A stretch of 64,000 nt of DNA from Thermoplasmatales archaeon (GCA_026127925.1 JAJSLM010000002.1:124001-188000), one strand, 5' to 3'. Positions 16,602 through 26,160 are shown, counted from the stretch's first letter. The notes: generated by a model from the letters alone, not told the origin. Translations and numbers: made by a program.

Positions 16602-16886
16602 TATACCACCCTATGCTAGTTCTTTTTTAAATTTTGTTCTCCTGGATCTGGGCGATCAAAAAATCACTCATAATTGGAAATTGGATGCAGAATAGAATTC
16701 AACGGTAAGGTTATCATCTTTTGACGCGGATCCGACTGCTTGATCAGATGTCTTCGATACTATACCATTTCTAGATCTCTAAGATGCAATCCTGAACACT
16801 TTTTTTTTGGAAAATAGCTTTCCGCTACGCTTCCTCATCATAAAACCCTACAAACCATTTTTAAAAGGAATACGATTTAGGAATAT

Positions 16887-17795
16887 ATGTCAAAAAAGAT
16901 CTGGTACCAGGGTGAGATTAAAAATTATGAAGACGTGAAAGTGACCCTACTGACGCACACTTTGCAGTACGGCAGTGGAATATTCGAAGGCATTAGGGCC
17001 TATAAAACTGATAAAGGAACAGCAATATTTAGGTTGAAGGATCATATAGAAAGATTCTTGAATTCTGCAAAGATATTGCGAATAAATATTGGTTTTACCG
17101 TCGCCGAGCTCATGGATGCAACAGTTGAAGTCGTTAAAGAGAATGGTTTTGAATCTTGTTACATCAGACCTTTTGCCTTCCATGAAAGTGATGGAATCGG
17201 TGTCAAACCGAAAACCGATGACATACGCGTCGCAATTATTGCGGTTCCCTTCGGGAAGTACCTTGGTGACAAATCCGTTAACGGTATCAGAGCGAAGATA
17301 TCTTCGTGGAAGAGGATAAATTCAGATGTTATGTCTGTTCAGGCAAAGGCAACGGGCAACTATTTGAATTCTGTTTTGGCGAGTTCAGAAGCTATGGATG
17401 GGGGCTACGATGAGGCAATTTTGACATCTCACAGCGGTTACCTCGCAGAAGGTCCCGGAGAGAACATAATGCTAGTCAAAAACGGAAGAGTAATCACGCC
17501 TGGAATCGAGTCAGATATACTGCTTGGTATCACTAGGTATTCTATCATCGACCTTTGCGAAAGCCTTGGAATACCTCTGGTAGAAAGGCATGTACATAAA
17601 GATGAGCTTTTCACTGCAGATGAAGTTTTCTTCTGCGGAACCGCTGCAGAAATTACGCCCATAGTCAATGTCGATAATATCGTGATAGGCAACGGCAAAG
17701 TTGGGCCCATCACCTCAAAGCTCATGCAGGAATACGCAAACGTGACCGCCGGAAAAAATAAGAAATTTGATAAGTGGCTCACTTATGTTAAATAG
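16887..17795 (+). CDS. ilvE: Branched-chain amino acid aminotransferase
   Basis: 302-residue fold-type IV PLP enzyme. The start MSKKIWYQGEIKNYEDVKVTLLTHTLQYGSGIFEGIRAY is typical of IlvE. The PLP lysine is K154 in SVQAKATGNYLNS. The specificity/phosphate segment EGPGENIMLVKNGRVITP and the C-terminal DEVFFCGTAAEITPI are intact. A TATA-like TTTTTAAAA lies about 28 nt before the ATG. D-amino-acid transaminase is a less likely alternative, given the EGIRAY and GTAAEI motifs. Confidence 0.93.
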   Translation: MSKKIWYQGEIKNYEDVKVTLLTHTLQYGSGIFEGIRAYKTDKGTAIFRLKDHIERFLNSAKILRINIGFTVAELMDATVEVVKENGFESCYIRPFAFHESDGIGVKPKTDDIRVAIIAVPFGKYLGDKSVNGIRAKISSWKRINSDVMSVQAKATGNYLNSVLASSEAMDGGYDEAILTSHSGYLAEGPGENIMLVKNGRVITPGIESDILLGITRYSIIDLCESLGIPLVERHVHKDELFTADEVFFCGTAAEITPIVNVDNIVIGNGKVGPITSKLMQEYANVTAGKNKKFDKWLTYVK

Positions 17796-17814
17796 ATTAA
17801 TTTTTTAATCTTTT
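17795..17814 (+). terminator. Hairpin plus T-run after ilvE
   Basis: GATTAA (17795-17800), a TTTT loop, TTAATC (17805-17810) and then TTTT directly follow and overlap the ilvE stop codon. A short weak stem, but well placed for transcription termination. Confidence 0.4.
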
Positions 17815-17920
17815 GGCGCCATATTTATTTAGGTTTTAGGCATAAGGAATAGACGTATCTGAAACTTATTTTGAAGTATTTCATCTAGTTTGTGAGGTTT
17901 GTCGTCTGGAGGCTGATTTT

Positions 17921-18841
17921 ATGAAACCATCGAAACTTAAAAACGGAGCAAACATAAGAATAATAGCACCTGCGAGTGCTCCTAGTCTCAGGAGCTTAAC
18001 AATAGGGGTTTCAAAGCTTACGGATCTCGGATACCGAGTAACGTTGGGGGATAACATACGTAAGACAAAACAGATAGGATATCTGTCAGCATCGGATCAA
18101 GACCGGGCAAATGAGCTAAATAGAGCTTTTGCCGATGATAGTGTCGATGCTGTATTTTGCGCCAGAGGTGGTTACGGATCATTGAGGATACTTCCGCTGA
18201 TAGATTTTGATATCATAAAGGATCATCCGAAGATTTTTGTTGGATACAGTGACATCACAGCTCTACACATGGCAATAGGAAAGAAAACGGATCTTATTAC
18301 GTTCCATGGTCCAATGCCTGGAGTTGATTTTGAGCAAAAGATTCCGAAGACTATCGATGAGATGTTTAAACTTCTTCGCGGTGAAACGCTGGACCTCACA
18401 CCGCAAATATCCAGAATTCTAGGTACAGTTGTTGAAGGGGAAACGAGTGGTATAAGCGCAGGAACCAATTTCTCCCTTGTGACTTCACTCTTTGGAACTG
18501 AGTTTCAACTCATACCGAACAGGAGGATTTTATTTCTAGAAGATGTCGCCACAAGCATACTTGATATAGATCGTTATATGGCTGAGCTCTTGCTTTCCAA
18601 GACACTCTACCAGCTCAAGGGCATGGTATTCGGGGACTTTGTGGAGATACCTCGTGAAGACTGGCCTGTACCTTCACTCAAAGAGGTAATTTACAACTAC
18701 GTTAACAAAATGAAAAAACCGATAATTTACGGTATGCCGTTCGGCCATGGTGAAGATCAAATGACCATCCCGTTGAATGCTGAGATACGTATTTCTACAG
18801 AGGACAGCAATCTAGTACTTTTGGAGGACGTGGTTGATTAA
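17921..18841 (+). CDS. Peptidase S66 family protein (LD-carboxypeptidase/MccF-like)
   Basis: 306 residues. Family segments: IIAPASAPS (14-22), DAVFCARGGYGSLRILPLIDF (76-96, the oxyanion-forming GGYG), and the nucleophile Ser110 in IFVGYSDITALH. The Glu and His of the S66 triad are probably in FLEDVATSILDIDR and in the C-terminal GMPFGHGEDQMTIPL. Bacterial members cleave the L,D peptide bond of murein tetrapeptides or detoxify peptide-nucleotide antibiotics. An archaeon without a wall has no murein, so scavenging or detoxification is more plausible. It stands alone. Confidence 0.88.
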   Translation: MKPSKLKNGANIRIIAPASAPSLRSLTIGVSKLTDLGYRVTLGDNIRKTKQIGYLSASDQDRANELNRAFADDSVDAVFCARGGYGSLRILPLIDFDIIKDHPKIFVGYSDITALHMAIGKKTDLITFHGPMPGVDFEQKIPKTIDEMFKLLRGETLDLTPQISRILGTVVEGETSGISAGTNFSLVTSLFGTEFQLIPNRRILFLEDVATSILDIDRYMAELLLSKTLYQLKGMVFGDFVEIPREDWPVPSLKEVIYNYVNKMKKPIIYGMPFGHGEDQMTIPLNAEIRISTEDSNLVLLEDVVD

Positions 18842-19061
18842 AATTTACTAATTTATCAGAGATCTTTACCAACCATCAATATGTTTCTTGTCAGATCGTG
18901 TGCTGTAAACCCAATGTCAACAATTCAGCCCATTTTACCAAAAATATCACCCGTGCAATGTCGTCTCTACTTTTGTTATGAGGTAAAGGCTCACTTGGTT
19001 TTGAACCGACCAAGGCGCTGAAAACCTTTAATTAACTTGATTCCCATTCAACTCCTACTTC

Positions 19062-21068
19062 ATGTTTAGAGATTTCGAAAAAAGGATCAAGACAAGGCTA
19101 ACTGCTGATAACTATTCTGTCGCCATAGCCCTGACTCTTTCGGCAATTTTCTTTACGGTATATTCGTATTTTTCAATATTGAGGTATTTTTCACTTAACG
19201 CCACTGCATGGGATCTTGGTGTGCATCTCCAGGCGTTAAATAATGCATTCAGTACCAAACCATTCTATTCCTCACTTTTGGGGGAAAGCTTGATGGGGCA
19301 GCATTTTCAGCCGTTTGCATACATAGTCCTTATATTTTATAAGGTTGCTCCAAGTCCAATAACACTTCTCGTGATCCAGAGCTTTTTCGTGGCCTTTGCC
19401 GGATTTTTCCTTTATGATATTTCAAACCGAATCCTTAGAAAAATGTATGGAGATAACAAACTAGCTCAAATGTTTCCAGCGATTTTGACATTTTCCTTTC
19501 TCATTTCGCCGTTTACTTTTAGTCCGGTTCTCTTTGACTTCCATTACCTCGCCTTATTACCATTCTTTTATTTTATTACAATTGATTCTTTCCTTGCCGG
19601 AAAGAAACTTCTTCATATTATTGGACTAGCTTTCATAATTTCTTTACATTCAAATTTTGTATACATTGTTGCCTGTATTCTTGTATTCGAACTCATACTC
19701 ATAATGTCGCAGAAGAAGCACGGATACTTTCTAGGATGGAATCCAGAAAGGAAAATGACTTATTACCTCAAGATAACGGCTGTTTCAGTCGTCGTGTTAT
19801 ACTTCTATCTGGTACTTGCCGGTTTTGCAAAAGGCGTATACCTTGGTGCACCACATTTCTCATTTTTACCAGGAACCGGTGAAGCCGGGGCACCATCGTC
19901 CACACCTCTCGGACTTCTTTTATCAATTTTCAGATCTCCTGATAAAGTCGTAGGGCTTCTAAAATCCAACTATCTGAGCAAGGTTTATTTCTTTATGCTC
20001 GTCATAGGTACCACCGGAATAATATCAATTATTTATCTGCCAGCGCTCATCCCTATTTTACCGTATATTATGTACGCGGTTTTTTCAAGCTATGGCCCAT
20101 ACTATCAGCTCGGCTACCAATACACCGCCATGATAGAACCCATGTTCTATGTGTCTGCTGCACTCTCTGTTTTATGGCTTATGAAGACTGTGCCAAAAAT
20201 TAGATATGCAAAGTTAAGGAATATTCTTAAGAGGTATTCTATTGGCATCTCATTATTTCTTGTAGTTGCAATACTTATAGCGATTCCTTTCAGTCCTGTT
20301 TCCCCAAACAGTATATATCATGCTGGAAAACTTGGGCCTCTGCCTAATCTCAGAAACTTTGAAGTTACTCCGGCTACTGATCTGATCTTCGAGATAGGAA
20401 ACGAATTGCCCCGAAATGCATCTCTGTTGACCCAAAATAACCTGGAACCATATTTTCCAAGTTATGTTAATGTGGACGCTACACCTTACTCTCCAACCGT
20501 TGTACCGAACGTTTCGAATTTCACCTATTTAGTTATAGAAACGTCAAATTTTTGGTCGTCATATTCACCAACTATACCCAGTTTGTATCAGTATACCAAT
20601 TACTATCTTCAACAAGGATGGAGTGTTCTTGCGGAAAGCGGGCCCTACTCAATATTAGCTATCCAAAAACAACATACAGATTCTCCCTTAAAGTTTCAGC
20701 CTACAAAGCAAAACACGAGTTTTCATTACATTTCTAATACAGTCAATAATTCAACAAATACGAGCATTATCAACGGTAGCTTTGACACTGGTACATTATT
20801 CCCAGGTAATTATACGGTCAACCTAACTTCTTACAACGTAGCAAAAAATTTCCATTACAACATAACCGTGAATGCTTCCGGAGTTCTCAACACAATCCCT
20901 AATTCGTCGGAAATCTATTACAACTTCACAATTAGCGGAAATGGTCAGATGTCGTTTAGGTTCGATAACAAATTTCTGCTAGGCAGTTTGGGTTTCCGCA
21001 TAACAATAACTTCCAAGGAACAGATACCCAAGCTTAGTTCTGTCTCGATCTTGCAAACATCTTTATAA
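19062..21068 (+). CDS. Large multi-pass membrane protein, DUF2079 family
   Basis: 668 residues. About eleven hydrophobic helices fill residues 20-420. They are followed by an extracellular, Asn/Ser/Thr-rich C-terminal domain with many N-x-S/T sequons (about 440-668). The early segment NATAWDLGVHLQALNNAF and the later FDFHYLALLPFFYF are typical of DUF2079 proteins, which resemble GT-C-type glycosyltransferases or mannosyltransferases in topology. The acidic WD in the first extracellular loop would fit a GT-C catalytic site, but function is unproven. The next genes are glutamate decarboxylase and a GT4 glycosyltransferase, so a cell-surface glycan role is possible. Confidence 0.83.
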   Translation: MFRDFEKRIKTRLTADNYSVAIALTLSAIFFTVYSYFSILRYFSLNATAWDLGVHLQALNNAFSTKPFYSSLLGESLMGQHFQPFAYIVLIFYKVAPSPITLLVIQSFFVAFAGFFLYDISNRILRKMYGDNKLAQMFPAILTFSFLISPFTFSPVLFDFHYLALLPFFYFITIDSFLAGKKLLHIIGLAFIISLHSNFVYIVACILVFELILIMSQKKHGYFLGWNPERKMTYYLKITAVSVVVLYFYLVLAGFAKGVYLGAPHFSFLPGTGEAGAPSSTPLGLLLSIFRSPDKVVGLLKSNYLSKVYFFMLVIGTTGIISIIYLPALIPILPYIMYAVFSSYGPYYQLGYQYTAMIEPMFYVSAALSVLWLMKTVPKIRYAKLRNILKRYSIGISLFLVVAILIAIPFSPVSPNSIYHAGKLGPLPNLRNFEVTPATDLIFEIGNELPRNASLLTQNNLEPYFPSYVNVDATPYSPTVVPNVSNFTYLVIETSNFWSSYSPTIPSLYQYTNYYLQQGWSVLAESGPYSILAIQKQHTDSPLKFQPTKQNTSFHYISNTVNNSTNTSIINGSFDTGTLFPGNYTVNLTSYNVAKNFHYNITVNASGVLNTIPNSSEIYYNFTISGNGQMSFRFDNKFLLGSLGFRITITSKEQIPKLSSVSILQTSL

Positions 21069-21376
21069 AGAGGCCCCATGATTATTTCTCACATGGTTTC
21101 ATAACTTCCGAAAACACGCCAAACGAGTCGGTTGGTATTGTTGCTATTCATTTTTTTGTTGGGGTATTATCATATTTTATCTCAAATGATGTATTTTAAT
21201 TTAAATGCACAATTACGTCCTTTTTTAGTTAACCCACGTTGATTGACATGTAATACTCAACTTCTTCGTAACTTTTATATGGCTAACAAAACCTTTCTAT
21301 GTTATATAAAGGACTTTCATCTCTGGTAAAATGTTAAATCAAATGATTGTCTTGTAATTTTTCGACTCAAAAAGTG
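21069..21376. other. Intergenic region with the glutamate decarboxylase promoter
   Basis: The 308-nt gap is A/T-rich without a supported reading frame. A TATA-like sequence GTTATATAAAGG (21299-21310) points rightwards. The start predicted from it falls near 21330, upstream of the decarboxylase ATG, so this transcript seems to have a 40-50 nt leader. Confidence 0.5.
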
Positions 21377-22777
21377 ATGAATTTGGTAGCAAGAAAAATG
21401 AAGTTTGGAGAAATGAAGAACCGTGACAGAAATTACGAAAAAAACCACAATAGATACATGGATAACGAGGTACCAAAATTTACTTTTCCTAGGAGTGGAA
21501 TAAGAGCAAGAGCCGCCTATCAATTGATTCATGATGAACTCAACCTTGATGGAAATCCGGATCTGAATCTTGCTACGTTTGTGACGACATGGATGGAACC
21601 TGAGGCCGATAGACTTATAATCGAAAATCTACACAAGAATTTCATAGATCACTTTGAATATCCTCAGGTTAATGTTATAGAGGAGAGAATAGTTAACATA
21701 CTTGCAAATTTATACAATGTTCCAGAGAGAGATAATTTCATCGGTACTTCTACAATAGGTTCTTCTGAGGCAATTATGTTGGGTCTTCTTGCACACAAAT
21801 GGAACTGGAAGCAGAGACGGATCAAGGAAAATGAACCGCATGATAGGCCGAACATAGTATTTGGCGGTGACACTCATGTTTCTTGGGATAAATTTGCAAA
21901 ATATTTTGACGTCGAGCCAAGAATTGTACCTCTTAAGAAGGATCGGTTTGTAATAGGTCCAGATGATGTTAGGAAAAAAATAGATGAGAACACAATAGCA
22001 GTGGGGGCGGTCTTAGGGACTACATTTACAGGTGAATTTGATCCTGTGACAGAGTTGAATGACATGCTGCTGGATGTTAAAAACGATCTTGGTCTTGATA
22101 TACCTATTCACGTTGACGCAGCCAGCGCTGGATTTATTACGCCGTTTTATGAACCGGATTTTAAATGGGATTTTCGGCTGGAGCAAGTTAAGTCAATAAA
22201 TTCGTCAGGCCATAAATTTGGTCTGGTTTATCCGGGACTAGGCTGGCTAATTTTTAGAAACGAAAGCCTTCTCCCTGAGGATCTAAAATTCTATGTAAAT
22301 TATCTTGGAGACGAAATGCCAACATACACACTGAATTTCTCCGAAGGAAGTTCCATGATTGTAGCACAGTACTACAATATAATGAAACTGGGCTTCGACG
22401 GGTACTCAGCAATAGTAAACAAGATGATGGGTAATGCGCACTATCTCGCCGAAAGTATTGCAAAATTAGGATCGTTTGAGCCGTTAAATGACGCCAGGCA
22501 TATCCCCGTTGTTACATTTAAACAGAAAGAAAAGAAAAAATTCACTCTTTTTGATCTTTCCTACAAGCTAAGGGAAAGGGGTTGGATCGTACCTGCTTAC
22601 TCTTTGCCACCAGAGGCCAATGATACTACAATCATGCGGGTTGTTGTAAGGGAGAATTTCACTTCAGATATGATTGATATCTTTGTTCAGGACCTGATGA
22701 ATGCAGAAAAAACTCTGGAAAATGGTAACCAGAGTCAAACTAAAGCTTATTCAAGGAATGCACATTCTGTATCATAA
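21377..22777 (+). CDS. gad: Glutamate decarboxylase
   Basis: A 466-residue PLP-dependent decarboxylase converting glutamate to GABA with consumption of a proton. Conserved features: YQLIHDELNLDGNPDLNLATFVTTWMEPEA, DHFEYPQVNVIEERIVNILANLYN, GTSTIGSSEAIMLG, the aspartate in IHVDAASAGF, and PLP Lys280 in SSGHKFGL. From the ATG at 21377 the length equals that of E. coli GadB. An in-frame TTG 30 nt earlier is less likely. In an acidophile the reaction could help pH homeostasis, but no GABA antiporter gene is adjacent. A tyrosine decarboxylase activity is less likely because the NLATF/GHKFG segments are GAD-like. Confidence 0.92.
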   Translation: MNLVARKMKFGEMKNRDRNYEKNHNRYMDNEVPKFTFPRSGIRARAAYQLIHDELNLDGNPDLNLATFVTTWMEPEADRLIIENLHKNFIDHFEYPQVNVIEERIVNILANLYNVPERDNFIGTSTIGSSEAIMLGLLAHKWNWKQRRIKENEPHDRPNIVFGGDTHVSWDKFAKYFDVEPRIVPLKKDRFVIGPDDVRKKIDENTIAVGAVLGTTFTGEFDPVTELNDMLLDVKNDLGLDIPIHVDAASAGFITPFYEPDFKWDFRLEQVKSINSSGHKFGLVYPGLGWLIFRNESLLPEDLKFYVNYLGDEMPTYTLNFSEGSSMIVAQYYNIMKLGFDGYSAIVNKMMGNAHYLAESIAKLGSFEPLNDARHIPVVTFKQKEKKKFTLFDLSYKLRERGWIVPAYSLPPEANDTTIMRVVVRENFTSDMIDIFVQDLMNAEKTLENGNQSQTKAYSRNAHSVS

Positions 22778-22898
22778 CCTTGGAATAATTTCATTTTTTC
22801 GATTGCTGTGGCCTTCCACAATACTTGATACCGTTCTGAAGTGATGTACATACGGGACGCTGCATGGATTAAATACTATTTTTAACATTTCGCTTATA

Positions 22899-24029
22899 TT
22901 GAAATCAATATTGATAGTTTCAGATCCAATAAGCTCAGGGGTATCTGTACAGTTAAATGTCATAAACTTCCTAAGATCAAAATTAAGTGGTAAATTTAAG
23001 GTATACGTATACTGGAACTGTATTTCGACAGAACCAAATAGAGTCTCTGGCTTAGACTCAGTAGATCTAGTCAACTCAGGCAGTAATTTCAACATATGCC
23101 GATTACTTCCAAAAAGATTCAAATCAAACGAAGGAATTTTATGGGTGCTGAGTTGGATTGTAGAATCCATGCTTGGAATTGGGGCTGAGGATGTTAAAAA
23201 GGTTGTAGAAAATAATCAGATTGATTACATTGTTAACATATCCTCAACTATACCCTGCAAATCAGATGTTCTGATTATTCAGGGCATCCCTTTTCTTGAA
23301 ACGCTCAACAATCTTTCAGAGAGCAGTTCTAGTGCTTACATAGTACGTTCTCTGTTCTGGTTCCCTATTCTTTTGCTTCAAAGAAAATTACTGGCAAAAT
23401 TTAAATCTGGAAGCAAAAAGATCTATGCAAACTCGAAATATATAAAGGGCTATTACGAGAATTTAGGGTTTAAAGTCCCATCTGTTATACACACTGTAAA
23501 AAATTTTTCCATGTTCAAAAGGAACACTGCCGAGTCGAATGAAAATTACGTTTTATCTTATATCGGGAAGGAAACTGAGATTAAGACTCTCATTGAACTT
23601 GCAAAAAAAGGTGTTAAGATAATAACATTCGGATCCAAAGTACCACCTGGCATTTCTATCGATTACATAAAGAACTTTATGGAGGTTGAAGGACATGTCA
23701 GTGATGATCGCTTAGTCCGTCTGTATTCCGGTGCTCTTTTTACCGCTTTTCCCTTCACTGAAGAGCCTTTTGGTTATATCCCCATAGAATCCTCTCTTTG
23801 TGGCACTCCGGTACTTACGTACAATAAGCAGGGTCCTTTGGAAACGGTTTGTGAAGGGGAAAATGGATGGCTTGTAAGTTCTCGGGGAGATTTTATTTCT
23901 AAGGGACTTGAGATATGGAATCGCAAAGATTCAGGAATTAACCCTATTAAGTGTATCGAATTTGCAAAAAAGAAAATAGATGAATTCTCATCTGAACTCA
24001 ACATAGATCAAATGGTTACAGAGAATTAA
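22899..24029 (+). CDS. GT4-type glycosyltransferase
   Basis: 376 residues with a GT-B pattern. The N-terminal domain begins SILIVSDPISSGVSVQLNVINFLR. A C-terminal nucleotide-sugar-binding domain follows, with YIGKETEIKTLIELAKKGVKIITFGSK, VEGHVSDDRLVRLYSGA and the donor-site motif EEPFGYIPIESSLCGTPVLTYNKQGPLE. The EPFGxxxxE motif gives the family; sugar and acceptor cannot be deduced. The start is a TTG at 22899, preceded about 26 nt upstream by a TATA-like ATTAAATACT, a leaderless arrangement. It could act with the DUF2079 protein in glycosylating the abundant N-x-S/T surface proteins. Confidence 0.86.
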   Translation: MKSILIVSDPISSGVSVQLNVINFLRSKLSGKFKVYVYWNCISTEPNRVSGLDSVDLVNSGSNFNICRLLPKRFKSNEGILWVLSWIVESMLGIGAEDVKKVVENNQIDYIVNISSTIPCKSDVLIIQGIPFLETLNNLSESSSSAYIVRSLFWFPILLLQRKLLAKFKSGSKKIYANSKYIKGYYENLGFKVPSVIHTVKNFSMFKRNTAESNENYVLSYIGKETEIKTLIELAKKGVKIITFGSKVPPGISIDYIKNFMEVEGHVSDDRLVRLYSGALFTAFPFTEEPFGYIPIESSLCGTPVLTYNKQGPLETVCEGENGWLVSSRGDFISKGLEIWNRKDSGINPIKCIEFAKKKIDEFSSELNIDQMVTEN

Positions 24030-24164
24030 GTGCTATAACTTATCCTGGATCGGGTTTTCAATGGAGACACCACACACATTATGCACCAGTTAAAACACAA
24101 TGAGACAAATAAATATAGAAGACAAATATTATGAAATGTGGTCCAGACTATAACCAATTCAATA

Positions 24165-24542
24165 ATGAAATGTTCAAGTTGCGATTTCACTTTTAATCTG
24201 AGCTTTCCGCAGAGAGGATTTATATGGGAGTTCAAGAAACTAAACAAATTCAACGTTAAATGCCCAAAATGCCAGAAGAAGACTCTGAAAGATATTGGTG
24301 ATGCCCAGTTCAGCGGGATTTACCCAGTGTATACGTATGATTCTATAAGCAAGAGATCGGAAGCGGCAATTACAGTATATATTTTTGCCGCAATCATAGC
24401 AGCCTTCGTCATCACCTCTGTTATGTATACTTCCAGTCTACTCTCATATTATCTTGTTTTTATTCTGCTTCTCATGATCGTTGTCCCAATTGTCATATAC
24501 TTATTTTCCGTAAGATATGCAAAAATTTCGTTGGAACCTTGA
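24165..24542 (+). CDS. Small zinc-ribbon protein with two membrane helices, unknown function
   Basis: 125 residues from ATG 24165 (a GTG 27 nt earlier is in frame). The start MKCSSCDF and the later KCPKCQKK form a four-cysteine zinc-ribbon pair, C3/C6 and a CxxC about 35 residues on. Two hydrophobic helices follow, at about residues 66-88 and 93-115, with a short basic tail. The domain order (cytosolic zinc ribbon, then a membrane hairpin) recurs in archaeal proteins of unknown function. It converges with the disrupted membrane gene 31 nt downstream. Confidence 0.65.
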   Translation: MKCSSCDFTFNLSFPQRGFIWEFKKLNKFNVKCPKCQKKTLKDIGDAQFSGIYPVYTYDSISKRSEAAITVYIFAAIIAAFVITSVMYTSSLLSYYLVFILLLMIVVPIVIYLFSVRYAKISLEP

Positions 24543-24573
24543 ATTGCTCATTGTAACAATGATTCTTATACGA

Positions 24574-25209
24574 TCATAAAATTCTAAGTGAGAAGAAAAG
24601 GAATGTACAAAATCCGAACAAAACAAAAATTGAGTAGGTTCTGTTAGATCTGAATGGATTCTTCTTCCTAAAACCGAAGAAGGAATTTGAGTTAGCAAGG
24701 TGAAATATTGCACCCAGAATTAAACACGGTATCACGTAAACATTTTTGAGAAACACAATTGCAAATGCGGCATAAAATATATATTCGAAAATAAACGCAA
24801 TCCGTCCTTTTTTCCATAAACTCATGCCAATTTTTTTATCCCTCTTTCCAAAACCGAATAATGGTAGGTTTTTTGAATGCGTTAATGTATCAAGGGCCCA
24901 GTGTGATTCACATGCCATTAAAAATACAATAATCGCCAAGATCATTTTTGTTATAACTCCTATAAAAACTGAGATGCCTATTTCTATAACAAGAGAAAAG
25001 ATCAAAGAATGTGAATAAGGATAGTTTGAAAAATTAACTTTGCTTTGCAGAGGACTCTCAGGATTAATCGAAACCTTCTCAGCCCCGGTCAGAACCAAAA
25101 CAGGCTAGAGCAAATCTGGAAAACCGACTCTTAATAGCGGTACCCAGTTTGGAATCCAGGGGAAGAAATACATTAACAGGAACGCTATAGCAACGTGTCC
25201 TATGAACAT
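24574..25209 (-). pseudogene. Membrane protein of the DUF457/YdjM metal-dependent-hydrolase type, interrupted by an in-frame TAG
   Basis: Reading on the minus strand from ATG 25209, the frame gives 34 codons ending GFPDLL, then TAG (25105-25107), then continues without shift as PVLVLTGAEKVSINPES and a full membrane protein to 24574. It includes NYPYSHSL and ESHWALDTLTHSKNLPLFG. Family members carry the block DLLWPVLVLLGxE, so the TAG sits where Trp (TGG) is expected, a single G-to-A change. Everything downstream is intact: histidines of SHSL and SHWALD/TH, and four or five hydrophobic helices. Either a very recent pseudogene, a sequencing error, or read-through. A TTG at 25098 could start a shortened product lacking the first helix. 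Confidence 0.78.
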
Positions 25210-25270
25210 GCAACTACATCTATAATCTTAACATTAAGTGTCCGACAGGTTCAAAATTTGAACTCAGAAT

Positions 25271-25280
25271 ATTAAATAAT
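25271..25280 (+). promoter_or_regulatory. TATA-like box of the ABC transporter operon
   Basis: ATTAAATAAT is centred about 29 nt before the ATG at 25304, typical of a leaderless archaeal transcript. Confidence 0.5.
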
Positions 25281-25303
25281 AACCTGAAAAGTATTCTCAT
25301 TTT

Positions 25304-26155
25304 ATGTCTGCAATAATGGGAATAGTGAAGTATCAAGCCACAATAGATATGAAGGCGGGGAAAACCTATGTCGCATTCGGTCTCGTATCTTTTCTCGCAA
25401 TAGCCTATGGATATCTGATACCGAGATTTGCATCCGGAACTTTGTTTGCATATACCAAAAGTTCACAAGCATGGATGCTAACAACCTCAAGCGTCTTTGT
25501 AACAGTTGCTGCGGGCTTAGCGGGTTTATTTATTGGTGCATTCATCGGATCTGACGTCATTGCCCAGGAATTCGAATCTGGGTCCATAATCAAGCTATTT
25601 TCTCTTCCGATTCGTCGAGGAGATATCTATCTCGGGAAATTCATTGAAAAATTGATATTCGCACTGATCTTATCGCTAATATTTGTAATAGTTGCCATAA
25701 TTTGCGGACACTTTCTTTCAGGCTATCAAAGCTATTTTCAGTGGTTACCCGCATTTATAGGTGGCATAGTTCTCTTGATTGCAGGATTTACGTCTATGGG
25801 TTTTCTTTTTGGGCCGTTGGTTCGGCAATCCTCCTTCGTTTTTGGTATAATGTTTGGCGTCTGGATATTTTTCGCTGTAATATTCGGGATCCTCGCGATG
25901 AAGATCGGTTATGGTGATGGAACATTTGCAATTCCATTTATGAATATGACCTCAGTTCCATCATCTATCATGAATTATGCAGTCAATCCGTCGGGAATTC
26001 TTCACTTGCAATACGTTTCGCTGGGAAGTTCTAGGCACTTTAGCATATCAGCGTGGAAATATATGATTCTGAATGTTATATTTGCGTCAATCGAAGTTCT
26101 GTTCATTTTTGGTTTGGGATTTGCCATATTTAGAAAAGCAGAAATAAGGGGCTGA
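25304..26155 (+). CDS. ABC-2 type transporter permease
   Basis: 283 residues with six hydrophobic helices. The cytosolic segment IAQEFESGSIIKLFSLPIRRGDIYLGKF between helices 2 and 3 is the standard ABC-2 permease motif (E-x-GTxxxLLxxPIxRxxxxxGK). It is 5 nt upstream of its ATPase gene, so the two form one exporter. The substrate is unknown; such pairs export drugs, lipids or act in surface assembly. Confidence 0.88.
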   Translation: MSAIMGIVKYQATIDMKAGKTYVAFGLVSFLAIAYGYLIPRFASGTLFAYTKSSQAWMLTTSSVFVTVAAGLAGLFIGAFIGSDVIAQEFESGSIIKLFSLPIRRGDIYLGKFIEKLIFALILSLIFVIVAIICGHFLSGYQSYFQWLPAFIGGIVLLIAGFTSMGFLFGPLVRQSSFVFGIMFGVWIFFAVIFGILAMKIGYGDGTFAIPFMNMTSVPSSIMNYAVNPSGILHLQYVSLGSSRHFSISAWKYMILNVIFASIEVLFIFGLGFAIFRKAEIRG

Positions 26156-26160
26156 TAACA

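Noticed and set aside
19009-19014. CTTGGT/ACCAAG hairpin before the DUF2079 gene as a riboswitch
   Set aside because: A single 6-bp stem with no conserved core. It is most likely chance or part of the preceding transcript end.
22772-23170. Minus-strand frame of 132 codons between glutamate decarboxylase and glycosyltransferase
   Set aside because: Mostly antisense to the glycosyltransferase N-terminus, whose family start motif is clear. No own family or promoter.
25105-25107. Pyrrolysine decoding of the in-frame TAG
   Set aside because: No pyrrolysine genes or tRNA in the window, the order is not known for it, and the position corresponds to a conserved Trp, so a point mutation is simpler.
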